Shown here piece after piece: positions 23,769 through 33,200 of a stretch of 64,000 nucleotides of DNA. Source of the stretch: Crossiella sp. SN42 (GTDB lineage Bacteria; Actinomycetota; Actinomycetes; Mycobacteriales; Pseudonocardiaceae). A model generated the notes under the pieces. The model was not told the origin of the DNA and ran no database searches. It was given only the letters and a program-made list of their open reading frames with translations. The DNA lies in assembly GCF_023897065.1 (NCBI RefSeq), contig NZ_JAMHIV010000026.1:1-64000 (forward strand), given 5' to 3'. Position numbers and translations under genes: made by a program. How positions within the stretch are numbered: the stretch's first letter is position 1; each line of letters starts with the position of its first letter.

Positions 23769-23807
23769 TTTACCTCGATTACCCTCAGTAATCATAGGAG
23801 AGGTAAA
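23769..23807. promoter_or_regulatory. Composite palindromic operator before the ESX-type operon
   Basis: TTTACCTC (23769-23776) pairs with GAGGTAAA (23800-23807), and inside it GATTAC (23777-23782) pairs with GTAATC (23788-23793) around CCTCA. Fourteen paired bases lie 14 bp upstream of the first start codon in an unusually AT-rich patch. It could be a repressor site or a 5'-UTR hairpin. Confidence 0.6.
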
Positions 23808-23874
23808 GTGCGCGAGCCGTGACTATTTGCACACAACTCGGGGCTTCACCCGAATTGACGTACAACGTCCGCGA

Positions 23875-24597
23875 TTACTTGTTTGGTTTGGCAAAATGCG
23901 CCCAACAGCCCAGTGCCACCACGGCCAGCACCTCGGTCAGCGCCAGTCCCCGTTCCCACAGGCCCAGCGGGAAGAACTCCCACCAGCGCGCGCCCAGCGG
24001 CCCGTAGTAGGCGATCACCGCCACGATCGGCGGGAACCACAGCAGCGACACCAGGCCCAGCCACCACACCGTCCTGGCGAAGCCCCGCGAGGCGACCTCC
24101 GTCAGCCACGGCCGCGCCAGCAGCATGGCCGCGATCGGCAGGCCGAAGAACGCCAGCGCGCTGCCCACGCGGTGGATGTCGCCGCTGAGGCTGGGGCCGA
24201 CCGACCAGTCGTGCTTGGGGAACACCACCACCATCACCAGGCCGATGACCCACATCGCCAGGAACACCGCGGCGGGCGAGGCGGCGCGGGTCAAACCCTT
24301 GCGCACCAAGCCGACCAGGATGACCGCGGAGCCCGCGGCGAGGATCAGCAGGGCGGAGTCGAAGACCCAGCGCTGGTCGGTGAGGGCGTAGTGGCTGATG
24401 GTGCGGAACAGCGGCGCGGAGGTGGGCAGCAGGTCCAGCAGGCCGAGGAGCGCGATACCGGCCAGCACCAGCACGGTGCCGATGGCGCTCAGGGGCGCGG
24501 CGGCGCCCAGCACCCGTTCGGGGAGGGGTCTGGACGCCGCCGCGGCGGCGGTGCGCTCGGGCTCCGTCGGCACTGGGGGAACCTCGGGAGACAGCAC
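23875..24597 (-). CDS. DUF998 membrane protein
   Basis: The protein (about 240 residues) has six or so membrane helices: LSAIGTVLVLAGIALLGLLDLL, WVFDSALLILAAGSAVILVGL, AVFLAMWVIGLVMVVVF, GSALAFFGLPIAAMLLA and two more near the C-terminus. FPKHDWSVGPSLSGDIHRVGSALAF is characteristic of the DUF998 family, whose role is unknown. I choose the GTG at 24597 because GGAGG lies 5 nt before it; a longer frame back to 24690 would add an unstructured tail. It is a single gene running toward the divergent end of the ESX-type operon. Confidence 0.8.
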   Translation of the reverse strand: MLSPEVPPVPTEPERTAAAAASRPLPERVLGAAAPLSAIGTVLVLAGIALLGLLDLLPTSAPLFRTISHYALTDQRWVFDSALLILAAGSAVILVGLVRKGLTRAASPAAVFLAMWVIGLVMVVVFPKHDWSVGPSLSGDIHRVGSALAFFGLPIAAMLLARPWLTEVASRGFARTVWWLGLVSLLWFPPIVAVIAYYGPLGARWWEFFPLGLWERGLALTEVLAVVALGCWAHFAKPNK

Positions 24598-24951
24598 GCG
24601 CACCTCCGCGGTGAGGCGCCGGGGTCTGCACTCCGCCGGCGCCGGGTCGTTGTGGTCGGTTGCCTGAAGAACGCGGCGGCGGCCGGACATCGTTCCCGGT
24701 CGCGGCTGTCGATAACCTGAAGACAGCGGACCCGCGCGACCGAGGGCGCGCTGGTGACCCGGCCGAGCCCGCTACCAGCGGTGATGTCCGCAGCGGAGTA
24801 TCGGCCGGGCGGCGGCGACCGGTGGTGAGCAAGAACACCCCGGAGTCGCGACAGCGCCGCTGGGCGCGGGTTCGACCGGGTCAAGCCCGGCCTGGTGGCC
24901 ATTGCGCGGCAACGACTCCGTGGTCTCCCGGCTGGTCGAGGGCTGGCTGAC
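24598..24951. other. Intergenic region, nothing recognised
   Basis: About 350 bp between two leftward genes. It contains the promoter region of the DUF998 gene but no clear gene, hairpin or repeat was seen. Confidence 0.5.
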
Positions 24952-26610
24952 TCAGCCGACCGCGGCCGCCGCGGCCCGGCCCGCCGTGCGGCCGGAGAAC
25001 AGGCAGCCGCCGAGGAAAGTGCCCTCCAGCGAACGGTATCCGTGCATGCCGCCGCCGCCGAAGCCCGCCACCTCACCGGCCGCGTACACCCCGGGCAGCG
25101 GTTCGCCACCGGCCTGCAGCACCCGGCCGTCCAGGTCGGTCTCCAGGCCGCCCAAGGTCTTGCGGGTCAGGATGGACAGTCGCACCGCGATCAGCGGGCC
25201 CGCCTTGGGGTCCAGCAGGCGGTGCGGGCTGGCCACCCGGATCAGCTTGTCCCCCAAGTAGTTCCGGGCGCCGCGCAGCGCGGTCACCTGGAGGTCCTTG
25301 GTGAACGGGTTGGCGATCTCCCGGTCCCGCGCCAGCACCTGACGCTCCACATCGGACAACTCGATCAGCGGCTCGCCGCCGGTGAGCTCGTTCATCCGGC
25401 GCACCAGCGCGGGCAGGGTGGACTCCACGATGAAGTCGACCCCGTTGCGCTTGAACGCTTCCACCGGTCCCGGCGCGCCCGCGCGGGCCCGGCCGATGAC
25501 CTGCCGGACGCTCTTGCCGGTGAGGTCGGGGTTCTGCTCGGAGCCGGAGAGCGCGAACTCCTTCTCGATGATCTTCTGGGTGAGGATGAACCAGGTGTGC
25601 TCGTGCCCGGAGCGCATGATGTGCTCCAGGGTGCCCAGAGTGTCGAAGCCGGGGAACAGCGGCACCGGCAGGCGCTGCCCGCGCGCGTCCAGCCACAGCG
25701 AGGACGGGCCGGGCAGGATCCGGATGCCGTGCCTGGCCCAGATCGGGTCCCAGTTCTGGATGCCCTCGGTGTAGTGCCACATGCGGTCCGGGTTGATGAT
25801 CCGCGCGCCCGCGGCCTCGGTGATGCCGAGCATCCGGCCGTCCACGTGCGCGGGCACGCCGGAGAGCAGCTTGGCCGGCGGGGTGCCCATCCGCGCGGGC
25901 CAGTTGCGGCGCACCAGGTCGTGGTTGCCGCCGATGCCCCCCGAAGTGACGATCACGGCCTGGGCGTGCAGCTCGAACTCGCCGACCGGCACCCGGGAGC
26001 TGCCCTCGCCGCGGGCCACCGGGCTGGGTTCCAGGACCTGGCCGCGCACGCCGTCGACCACGCCGCCGGTGACGCTCAGCTCGTCCACCCGGTGCCGGAA
26101 CTTCAGCGTGACCAGGCCGCGCTCGACCGCGGCGCGCACCCGCTTGACGAACGGGGCGATCACGCCGGGACCGGTGCCCCAGGTGATGTGGAAGCGCGGC
26201 ACCGAGTTGCCGTGGCCGTTGGCGTCGTAGCCGCCGCGCTCGGCCCAGCCGACCACCGGGAAGATCTGGATGCCCTGCTGCTTGAGCCAGGCCCGCTTCT
26301 CCCCCGCGGCGAACTGCACGTAGGCCTCGGCCCACTTGCGCGGCCAGTAGTCCTCCTCGCGGTCGAAACCCGCGGTGCCCAGCCAGTCCTGCCAGGCCAG
26401 CTCGTAGGAGTCGCGGATGCGCAGGCGGCGCTGCTCCGGCGAGTCGACCAGGAACAGGCCGCCGAAGGACCAGAACGCCTGGCCGCCCATGCTCGCCTCG
26501 GGCTCCTGGTCCAGCAGCAGCACCCGTCTGCCCGCCTCGGCCAGCTCGGCGGTGGCGACCAGACCGGCGAGCCCAGCGCCCACCACGATGACATCGGCAT
26601 CGGCAGCCAT
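24952..26610 (-). CDS. FAD-binding dehydrogenase, KstD-like (Rv0785-type)
   Basis: A 552-residue flavoprotein with the FAD-binding N-terminus DVIVVGAGLAGLVATAELAEAGRRVLLLDQE, the fumarate-reductase/KstD-type continuation GGQAFWSFGGLFLVDSPEQRRL, VTSGGIGGNHDLVRRNWP, and a C-terminal VYAAGEVAGFGGGGMHGYRS with LEGTFLGGCLFSGRTAG closing the FAD site. It resembles the actinobacterial family of M. tuberculosis Rv0785, annotated as an FAD-binding dehydrogenase related to 3-ketosteroid dehydrogenases. The substrate is unproven. The start ATG 26610 is preceded by GGGAGAAGGG. The nearby MarR gene points the same way but is 125 bp upstream. Confidence 0.88.
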   Translation of the reverse strand: MAADADVIVVGAGLAGLVATAELAEAGRRVLLLDQEPEASMGGQAFWSFGGLFLVDSPEQRRLRIRDSYELAWQDWLGTAGFDREEDYWPRKWAEAYVQFAAGEKRAWLKQQGIQIFPVVGWAERGGYDANGHGNSVPRFHITWGTGPGVIAPFVKRVRAAVERGLVTLKFRHRVDELSVTGGVVDGVRGQVLEPSPVARGEGSSRVPVGEFELHAQAVIVTSGGIGGNHDLVRRNWPARMGTPPAKLLSGVPAHVDGRMLGITEAAGARIINPDRMWHYTEGIQNWDPIWARHGIRILPGPSSLWLDARGQRLPVPLFPGFDTLGTLEHIMRSGHEHTWFILTQKIIEKEFALSGSEQNPDLTGKSVRQVIGRARAGAPGPVEAFKRNGVDFIVESTLPALVRRMNELTGGEPLIELSDVERQVLARDREIANPFTKDLQVTALRGARNYLGDKLIRVASPHRLLDPKAGPLIAVRLSILTRKTLGGLETDLDGRVLQAGGEPLPGVYAAGEVAGFGGGGMHGYRSLEGTFLGGCLFSGRTAGRAAAAAVG

Positions 26611-26735
26611 TGACGACCCTTCTCCCGGAGCGGGATGACGCGGACCAGCCGATCATGCCGCCTCACCAGCCCGCGGCCTAGCACCGGGAGCGGATTTCTA
26701 CCCGCGAGTAGCGCGTCGGACGGCCGGCAGGTGTT

Positions 26736-27182
26736 TCAGGGGGTCCAGGACTTCTCCAGGACGGCGACCAGGGGGGCCAGTTCGGGCAGGGCCTGGGCCT
26801 CGGCGAGGGCTTCGGCCAGGGCCTGGTCGTGGGTGGGGCGGGCCTGGTCGACCAGCTGCTGGCCGGTGGGGGTGACCTCGGTGTAGATGCCGCGGCGGTC
26901 GGTCGCGCACAGGTAGCGCTCCAGCAGGCCGCGCTCCTCCAGCCGGGTGACCAGGCGGGTGGTCGCGGACTGGCTGAGCACCACCGCGTTGGCCAGCTGG
27001 TTCATCCGCATGTGCCAGCCGTCCTGGCGGGACAGGATGGACAGCACGCTGAACTCGCGCACGGACAGCTCGTGTCCCTTCTGCAGCGCGCGCTCCAGCT
27101 TGTCCTCGATCCGGCAGTGCAGGGCGGCCAATGTGCGCCATCCCTGGGCCCGCGCTTCGACCGCGTCGTCGGCCAGTCCCAT
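26736..27182 (-). CDS. MarR-family regulator
   Basis: This 148-residue protein has the MarR winged helix: LSVREFSVLSILSRQDGWHM, MNQLANAVVLSQSATTRLVTRLEERGLLER and the wing DRRGIYTEVTPTGQQLV. The start is ATG 27182 with AGGAGGGG 4 nt upstream; a longer frame to 27248 would reach into the promoter. It is transcribed away from an MFS-SDR-AKR operon across 148 bp, the usual layout of a MarR repressor controlling an efflux/detoxification operon. The ligand is likely a small aromatic or electrophile, by family analogy. Confidence 0.88.
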   Translation of the reverse strand: MGLADDAVEARAQGWRTLAALHCRIEDKLERALQKGHELSVREFSVLSILSRQDGWHMRMNQLANAVVLSQSATTRLVTRLEERGLLERYLCATDRRGIYTEVTPTGQQLVDQARPTHDQALAEALAEAQALPELAPLVAVLEKSWTP

Positions 27183-27330
27183 CGCACCCCTCCTGAGCTG
27201 CTCGGCTTGCGCCGCCCGGTGTCCAGGCGCATCATACAGCTCGTGCAATAACCAGCGTATGCAACTATCGCAGACGCGGGTTGTTGTGTACGCCGCTAAT
27301 TGTCGACGCTATCCATCTGGAGTGCTGGCC
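27183..27330. promoter_or_regulatory. Divergent MarR/MFS promoter region
   Basis: This segment is markedly AT-richer than its surroundings. It contains TGCAATAAC (near 27242) and TGCAACTAT (near 27259) in direct orientation and TTGTTGTGTACG further right. These look like spaced half-sites, but no perfect palindrome was found. Confidence 0.45.
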
Positions 27331-28527
27331 ATGCCCATTGCCCTGCTCGCCCTGGCGATCAGCGCGTTCGCCATCGGCACCACCGAGTTCGTGATCATGG
27401 GGCTGTTACCGGAGGTGGCCGCCGACTTCGGGGTGTCCATCCCGGCCGCCGGCCTGCTGATCTCCGGCTACGCGCTGGGCGTGGTGGTCGGCGGGCCGCT
27501 GCTCACCGCGCTGGGCGGGCGGCTGCCCCGCAAGACGATCCTGGTCAGCCTGATGGGGCTGTTCATCGCCGGGAACATGTTCTCCGCGCTGGCCGAGACC
27601 TACGGCCTGCTGATGACCGGCCGGGTGGTCGCCGCGCTCGCGCACGGCGCGTTCTTCGGCGTCGGCTCGGTGGTGGCCGCGGACCTGGTCGCGCCGGAGC
27701 GCAGGGCCAGCGCGCTCGCGATGATGTTCACCGGCCTGACCATGGCCAACGTGCTCGGTGTGCCGCTGGGCACCGCGCTGGGCCAGCAGCTGGGCTGGCG
27801 CTCGACGTTCTGGGCGGTGACCGCGCTGGGCGTGCTCGGCCTGGTCGGGGTCATCGCGCTGGTGCCGCGCACCAAGGCCGCGCCGGGCGGCGGGCTGCGC
27901 CAGGAGCTGGCGGTGTTCCGGATCCCGCAGGTGTGGCTGGCGCTGGCGATGACCGCGCTGGGCTTCGGCGGGGTGTTCGCCTCCTTCACCTACATCGCGC
28001 CGATGATGACCCAGGTCGCCGGTTTCGCCCCCGGCACGGTCACCTGGCTGCTGGTGCTCTTCGGGGTCGGCCTGTTCGTGGGCAACCTGCTCGGCGGCCG
28101 GGCCGCGGACCGCGCGCTGATGCCCAGCCTCTACCTGTTCCTGGCCGTGCTGGCCGCGGTGCTGTTCACCTTCACCTTCACCGCGCACTCCCAGCTCGGC
28201 TCGGTGCTCACCATCGCCCTGTTCGGCATCGCCGGGTTCGCCACGGTTGCGCCGCTGCAGATGCGGGTACTGACCAAAGCGGCGGGAGCGCCCGCGCTGG
28301 CCTCGGCGGCCAACGTGGCCGCGTTCAACCTGGGCAACGCGGGCGGCGCGTGGCTGGGCGGGCTGGCCATCGACCACGGCCTGGGCTACACCGCGCCGAA
28401 CTGGATCGGCGGCACGCTGACCGTGGCCGGGCTCGCGGTGGCGCTGTTCTCCGGCTGGCTGGACCGCGGGCGGCGGGCCACGATCAGCACCGAGGGAGCC
28501 ACTCCGGAAGCCGCGCTCGCGCGCTGA
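27331..28527 (+). CDS. MFS efflux transporter (DHA1, AraJ/YdhP-like)
   Basis: A 398-residue, 12-helix transporter. The start MPIALLALAISAFAIGTTEFVIMGLLP and the following FGVSIPAAGLLISGYALGVV with LTALGGRLPRKTIL are typical of the DHA1 drug/arabinose-efflux subgroup. The motif C-like GMTxANVLGVPLG appears as MANVLGVPLGTALGQQLGWR. The ATG at 27331 has GGAG 9 nt upstream and starts directly with helix 1. It is the first gene of a MarR-controlled operon with a short-chain dehydrogenase and an aldo/keto reductase, suggesting removal and reduction of a toxic carbonyl. Confidence 0.9.
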   Translation: MPIALLALAISAFAIGTTEFVIMGLLPEVAADFGVSIPAAGLLISGYALGVVVGGPLLTALGGRLPRKTILVSLMGLFIAGNMFSALAETYGLLMTGRVVAALAHGAFFGVGSVVAADLVAPERRASALAMMFTGLTMANVLGVPLGTALGQQLGWRSTFWAVTALGVLGLVGVIALVPRTKAAPGGGLRQELAVFRIPQVWLALAMTALGFGGVFASFTYIAPMMTQVAGFAPGTVTWLLVLFGVGLFVGNLLGGRAADRALMPSLYLFLAVLAAVLFTFTFTAHSQLGSVLTIALFGIAGFATVAPLQMRVLTKAAGAPALASAANVAAFNLGNAGGAWLGGLAIDHGLGYTAPNWIGGTLTVAGLAVALFSGWLDRGRRATISTEGATPEAALAR

Positions 28528-28541
28528 GTATGCGCGTCGAC

Positions 28542-28567
28542 TGCATATATCGCTCTACTGAATATCC
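28542..28567. repeat. AT-rich dyad, copy 4
   Basis: TATATCG-CTCT-ACTG-A-ATAT in the gap between MFS and SDR genes, preceded by a second half-site CGACTGCATAT. Confidence 0.6.
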
Positions 28568-28593
28568 TCGCCAGGGAAAGGCAGCTCGCACCG

Positions 28594-29379
28594 ATGAAGA
28601 TCGACCTGACCGGCCGCACCGCCCTCGTCACCGGCTCCACCAGCGGGATCGGCTACGCCGTGGCCGCCGGGTTCGCGAAGGCGGGCGCCGAGGTGGTGCT
28701 CAACGGCCGCAGCGCGGACCGGGTCGCCGCGGCGGTGGACAGGCTGACGGCGGAGACCGGTTGGGACAAGGTCACCGGGGTGGCCGCGGACATCGCCACC
28801 GCGGCGGGGGCGGACTCGCTGTTCGCGCAGCTGCCTGAGGTGGACATCCTGATCAACAACACCGGCATCTTCGGGCCGCAGCCGGTCTTCGAGATCCCGG
28901 ACGCGGAGTGGCTGCGCTTCTTCGAGGTCAACGTGCTCTCCGGGGTGCGGCTGACCAGGCACTACGCGCCGCGGATGGCCGAGCGCGGCTGGGGCAGGGT
29001 GGTCTTCGTCAGCAGCGAGTCCTCGACCATGATCCCCAGCGAGATGGTGCACTACGGGATGACCAAGACCGCGCAGCTCTCGGTCGCCCGCGGCATGGCC
29101 CAGGAGGTGGCGGGCAGCGGGGTCACCATCAACAGCGTGCTGCCCGGCTCCACCCTCACCGAGGGCGTGCGCGCCTTCATCGGCGAGCTGTACCCGGAGC
29201 TGCCCTTCGAGCAGGCCGAGCGCGAGTTCATGGCCAAGGACCGGCCGACCTCGCTGCTCAAGCGGCTGATCCGGCCGGAGGAGATCGCCAACCTGATCGT
29301 CTACACCGCCAGCGACGCCGCCTCGGCCACCACCGGCGCGGCGCTGCGGGTCGACGGCGGTCTCATCCCGACCATCTGA
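28594..29379 (+). CDS. Short-chain dehydrogenase/reductase (SDR)
   Basis: A 261-residue classical SDR with the cofactor motif TGSTSGIG (13-20), NNTG (88-91, replacing NNAG), catalytic Ser in VSSESS (about 140-144) and YGMTK (Y154, K158). The Asn-Gly-Arg after strand 2 (VVLNGRS) favours NADP(H). It probably reduces a carbonyl or oxidises an alcohol. It is 66 bp after the MFS gene and 29 bp before the AKR gene. The spacer contains an AT-rich dyad (28542-28567) that may be a regulatory or structural site rather than part of any coding sequence. Confidence 0.9.
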   Translation: MKIDLTGRTALVTGSTSGIGYAVAAGFAKAGAEVVLNGRSADRVAAAVDRLTAETGWDKVTGVAADIATAAGADSLFAQLPEVDILINNTGIFGPQPVFEIPDAEWLRFFEVNVLSGVRLTRHYAPRMAERGWGRVVFVSSESSTMIPSEMVHYGMTKTAQLSVARGMAQEVAGSGVTINSVLPGSTLTEGVRAFIGELYPELPFEQAEREFMAKDRPTSLLKRLIRPEEIANLIVYTASDAASATTGAALRVDGGLIPTI

Positions 29380-29408
29380 GTTCTGCGCAGCACACGAAAG
29401 GAAGATCG

Positions 29409-30236
29409 ATGAGCAAGGTTCCGTCCCTCACCCTCAACAACGGGGTGGCCATGCCGCAGCTGGGCTTCGGCGTGTTCCAGATCCCGGACGGCGAGACCGA
29501 GGCCGCCGTCACCCACGCGCTGGAGGCCGGGTACCGCAGCATCGACACCGCGGCCATCTACGGCAACGAGGGCGGCGTCGGCGCGGCGCTGGCCGCCGCG
29601 GGCCTGCCCCGCGAGGAGCTGTTCATCACCACCAAGCTGTGGAACGCCGACCAGGGCTACGACAGCGCGCTGCGCGCCTTCGACGCCAGCCTGGACAAGC
29701 TGAAGCTGGACTACCTGGACCTGTACCTGATCCACTGGCCGGTGCCGGCCAAGGGCCAGTACGTGGACTCCTGGAAAGCGCTGACCAAGCTCCAGCAGGA
29801 CGGCCGGGTGCGCGCGGTCGGCGTGTCCAACTTCCAGCCGGAGCACCTGCGGCAGGTCATCGACGCCACCGGCGTGGTGCCCGCGGTGAACCAGGTCGAG
29901 CTGCACCCGCGGCTGGTCCAGGCCGGGCTGCGCGAGGCGCACCGGGAGCTGGGCGTGGTCACCGAGGCGTGGAGCCCGCTGGCCCAGGGCGAGCTGCTCG
30001 ACGATCCGGTGCTGGTGGAGCTGGCCCGCAAGTACGACCGCACCCCGGCCCAGATCGTGCTGCGCTGGCACCTCCAGCTGGGCAACGTGGTGATCCCGAA
30101 GTCGGCGACCCCGTCCCGGATCAAGCAGAACCTGGACGTCTTCGGCTTCGAGCTGGCTGAGGACGACCTCGCCTCGGTCACCGCGCTCAACGCCGACCGC
30201 CGCACCGGCCCCGACCCGGACACCTTCACCGGCTGA
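29409..30236 (+). CDS. Aldo/keto reductase (2,5-diketogluconate-reductase type)
   Basis: A 275-residue AKR with the complete tetrad D46, Y51, K76 and H109 (RSIDTAAIYGNE, TTKLW, YLIHWPVP). The signature VGVSNFQPEHL and the C-terminal VVIPKSATPSRIKQNLDVF, which forms the NADP-binding loop, place it in the AKR5-like bacterial group. It is the last gene of the MFS-SDR-AKR operon and ends at a strong hairpin (30253-30279). With the SDR it may give redundant carbonyl reduction. The ribosome-binding site is GAAAGGAAG about 5 nt before ATG 29409. Confidence 0.92.
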   Translation: MSKVPSLTLNNGVAMPQLGFGVFQIPDGETEAAVTHALEAGYRSIDTAAIYGNEGGVGAALAAAGLPREELFITTKLWNADQGYDSALRAFDASLDKLKLDYLDLYLIHWPVPAKGQYVDSWKALTKLQQDGRVRAVGVSNFQPEHLRQVIDATGVVPAVNQVELHPRLVQAGLREAHRELGVVTEAWSPLAQGELLDDPVLVELARKYDRTPAQIVLRWHLQLGNVVIPKSATPSRIKQNLDVFGFELAEDDLASVTALNADRRTGPDPDTFTG

Positions 30237-30252
30237 TCCGGCCAGACCTGGT

Positions 30253-30279
30253 GCCCCGCCTGGGTTTTCCGGGCGGGGC
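30253..30279. terminator. Bidirectional terminator between AKR and WD40 genes
   Basis: GCCCCGCC (30253-30260) pairs with GGCGGGGC (30272-30279). The stem extends by three further pairs (one G-U) to a GTTTT loop. It sits in the 53-bp gap between two convergent stop codons. Confidence 0.85.
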
Positions 30280-30289
30280 GAGGTCGTGC

Positions 30290-33200
30290 TCAGCGGCAGC
30301 TGGGGCGTTGCGGGACGTCGGGGAAGTACTGTTCCCACTCCTGCGGGCTCAGTTCCGCCTCGGGCAGCTCGCAGACGCGGGCGGCGGCCTGTTCCGGGTC
30401 GGCGTCCCAGAGCAGCACCACGCCGTCGTGGCCGCCGCTGACCATGGTCTTGCCGTCCGGGCTGAACTGGACGCTGTAGACCCGGTCCTTGTGCAGGGCC
30501 AGCACCGCGGCCTCGGTGAGGCGGCCCTGGCCGGAGACCTCCCACAGCCGCAGGGTCTGGTCGGCTCCGGTGCTGGCGAGCATGTTCCCGTCGCCGCGGA
30601 AGGCCACCGAGTAGGTGGTGTTGCCGTGCTCCTTCTTGGTTTCCACCAGCCGCGGGTGGTCGGGGTCGCGGATGTCCCACAGCCGCACCGAGTGGTCGGC
30701 GCTGGTGGAGGCGAGCAGGGTGCCCTCGGGGTTGATCGCCACCGAGTACAGCAGGTCGGTGTGGCCGCTGGCCGCGGCCAGCAACGTGGCCTGGCCGGAG
30801 TCGCGCACCCGCCACAGCCGGATCACCCGGTCCGCGCCTGCGGCGGCCAGCACCTTGGTCTTCTCGTTGTAGGCCACCGACATGATGGCGTTGGCCGGGC
30901 TGTGCAGCACCGCGCCGCGCCGCGGCTGGTCCGGGTCGCGGATGTCCCACAGCGCCACGGTGCTGTCCACGCTGCCGGTGATCAGGGTGGCGCCGCCGTC
31001 GGCGAAGGCCATCGAGAGCACCCCGTCCACGTGGCCTTTCAGCTCGCCGCGCGGGCGGATGTCGTCGAGGTCGCCGACCGACCACAGCCGGACCGTGCCG
31101 CCCAGGGTGGAGGTGGCCATCAGCTTGCCGTCGGCGCTGAACCGGACGTCGTAGACCACGTCGTCGTGGCCTTCCAGGATCTTGAGCAGCCGGGGGTGCT
31201 GCTGGTCGCGCACGTCCCACAGCCGCACGGTGTGGTCGGCGCTGCCGGTGACCAGCACCTTCTGGGTGGGGTGCAGCACGGCGGTGCGCACCGGGCCGGT
31301 GTGCGCGCTGAGCTCGGGCAGCTCGGCCGGGTGCTCCGGGTCGGCGAAGTCCCACAGCCGCACGCTCTGGTCCAGGCTGCCGGAGGCGAGGGTCTTGCCG
31401 TCGGGGTGGAAGACCACCGAGCGGATGATGTCGGTGTGCTTGCGCAGCACCGCGCCCGCCCTGGGTTTGCGGCGGTCCCGCAGGTGCCAGACCCGGATGT
31501 CGTTGTCCAGCGAGCCGGAGACCAGGGTGTCCTCGCCTGGCCGGAAGGACAGGTCGAACACGGTGTCGTGGTGCCCGGTCAGCGGGGGCAGCTCCACCGG
31601 TTCGCGTGGGTCGCGCATGTCCCAGACGCGGATGCTGCGGTCGGGCGCGCCGGTGGCGAACAGGGTGCCGTCGTGGTTGAAGGCCGCGCCGAAGGCGCTC
31701 TGCCGGTCCACCGGCAGGCTGCCCTGGGACTTGGGGTTGCCGGGGTCGCTGATGTCCCACAGCCGCACCGGCGGTTCGCCGGAGCCGACGATGGCGAAGG
31801 TGCGGCCGTCCGGGCTGAAGGCCATGCCGTGCACGGTCATGGTGTCCTGGAAGCGGGCCTTGCGGGTGGCCGCCCCGGGGTCGCGGACGTCCCAGAGCTC
31901 GACCACGCCGTCCACCGCGGCGACCGCGAGCAGGGCGCCGGTGCGGTCGAAGGCCAGTGAGGCGATCGAGGCCCCGGTCCACGGCAGACGGCCGATCTCC
32001 TTGCCCCGCCGGGGATCGGTCACGTCCCAGAACCGCACGGTGGCATCGCCCGCGCCGGAGGCGATCAGGCCGCCGCCGGGCCGGTAGGCGATGCTGGAGA
32101 CCGGGCCGGTGTGCCCGTGCAGGGTGCGCACCCGGTGCGGGTGCCTGCGGTCGCGCACGTCCCACAGGCTCATGGTGCTGTTCTGGTTGGCCACCACCAT
32201 GTTCCGGCCGTCCGGGCTGTACACCGCGGCGCCGACGGTGTTGCCCTGTTCGGTGAGCGGGCTGGCGTAGTGGGTGACGTAGGTGCTGAGCAGGCTGCCC
32301 CTGGTCTCCAGGATGGGGGCCAGCCGGTAGGCGGCCAGGCTGAGCCGGGCGGCCAGGCCGGGATTGGCGCCCCGCAAGGAGATCGCCCGGTCGGCGACCC
32401 GCTGGGCCACGGTGGTGGTGCGCTCCTCGTCGGCCATCCGCTGGGAGTCCACCGCGAAACCGGTGGCGGCCACGCTGAGCACCAGCATCGCGGTGAGCAG
32501 CGCGACGGCCTGGCGCAGCCGCCGGGTGCGCCGCCGGTCCACCTGGTCCTGCCTGGCCTGCTCGGCCAGGCTGGCGGCGAGGAAGCGCTGCTCCCCGGCG
32601 GAGAGGGTGTCCTGGTTGCGGGCGGCCCAGTCCCTGGCCACGGCCAGCCGGGAGCCGCGGTAGAGCGCGCCGGGGTCGCGGCCCTCGCTCTCCCAGCCCG
32701 CGGCGGCCTCGGTGAGCTGGCGGTGCACCCGCAGGCCCTCGCGGTCCTCGGTGAGCCAGCCGCGCAGCCGGGGCCAGGACCGGATCAGCGCCTCGTGGGT
32801 GATCTCCACGCTGTCGCCGTCGCGGGTGAGCAACCGGGCCGCGGTGAGCCGGTCGAGCACGAGCGCGGTGTCCGGGTTCCCCAGATCCGTGTCACCGCTG
32901 TCCAGCTCCGCTCGGTTGATGCGGCGCTTGGTGTCCTCGGTGCCCTCGCCGAGCGCGGTCAGGCGCAGCAGGATGCGCCGCAGCAACGCGCGCTGGGCCT
33001 CGGTCAGTCCACTGTGGACTTCCTCGGCGGTGCGCGCGACGGCGTGCTCGATACCGCCGACGGCGTCGTAGCCGGCGAGGGTCAGCGTGGTGCCGCGCCT
33101 GCGCCGCCAGGTCTCCAGCAGCGCGTGCGAGACCAGCGGCAGCACGCCCGGCCTGCCGGAGGCGTCCGCGACCAGGCGGGTGACCAGCGCGGTCTCCACC

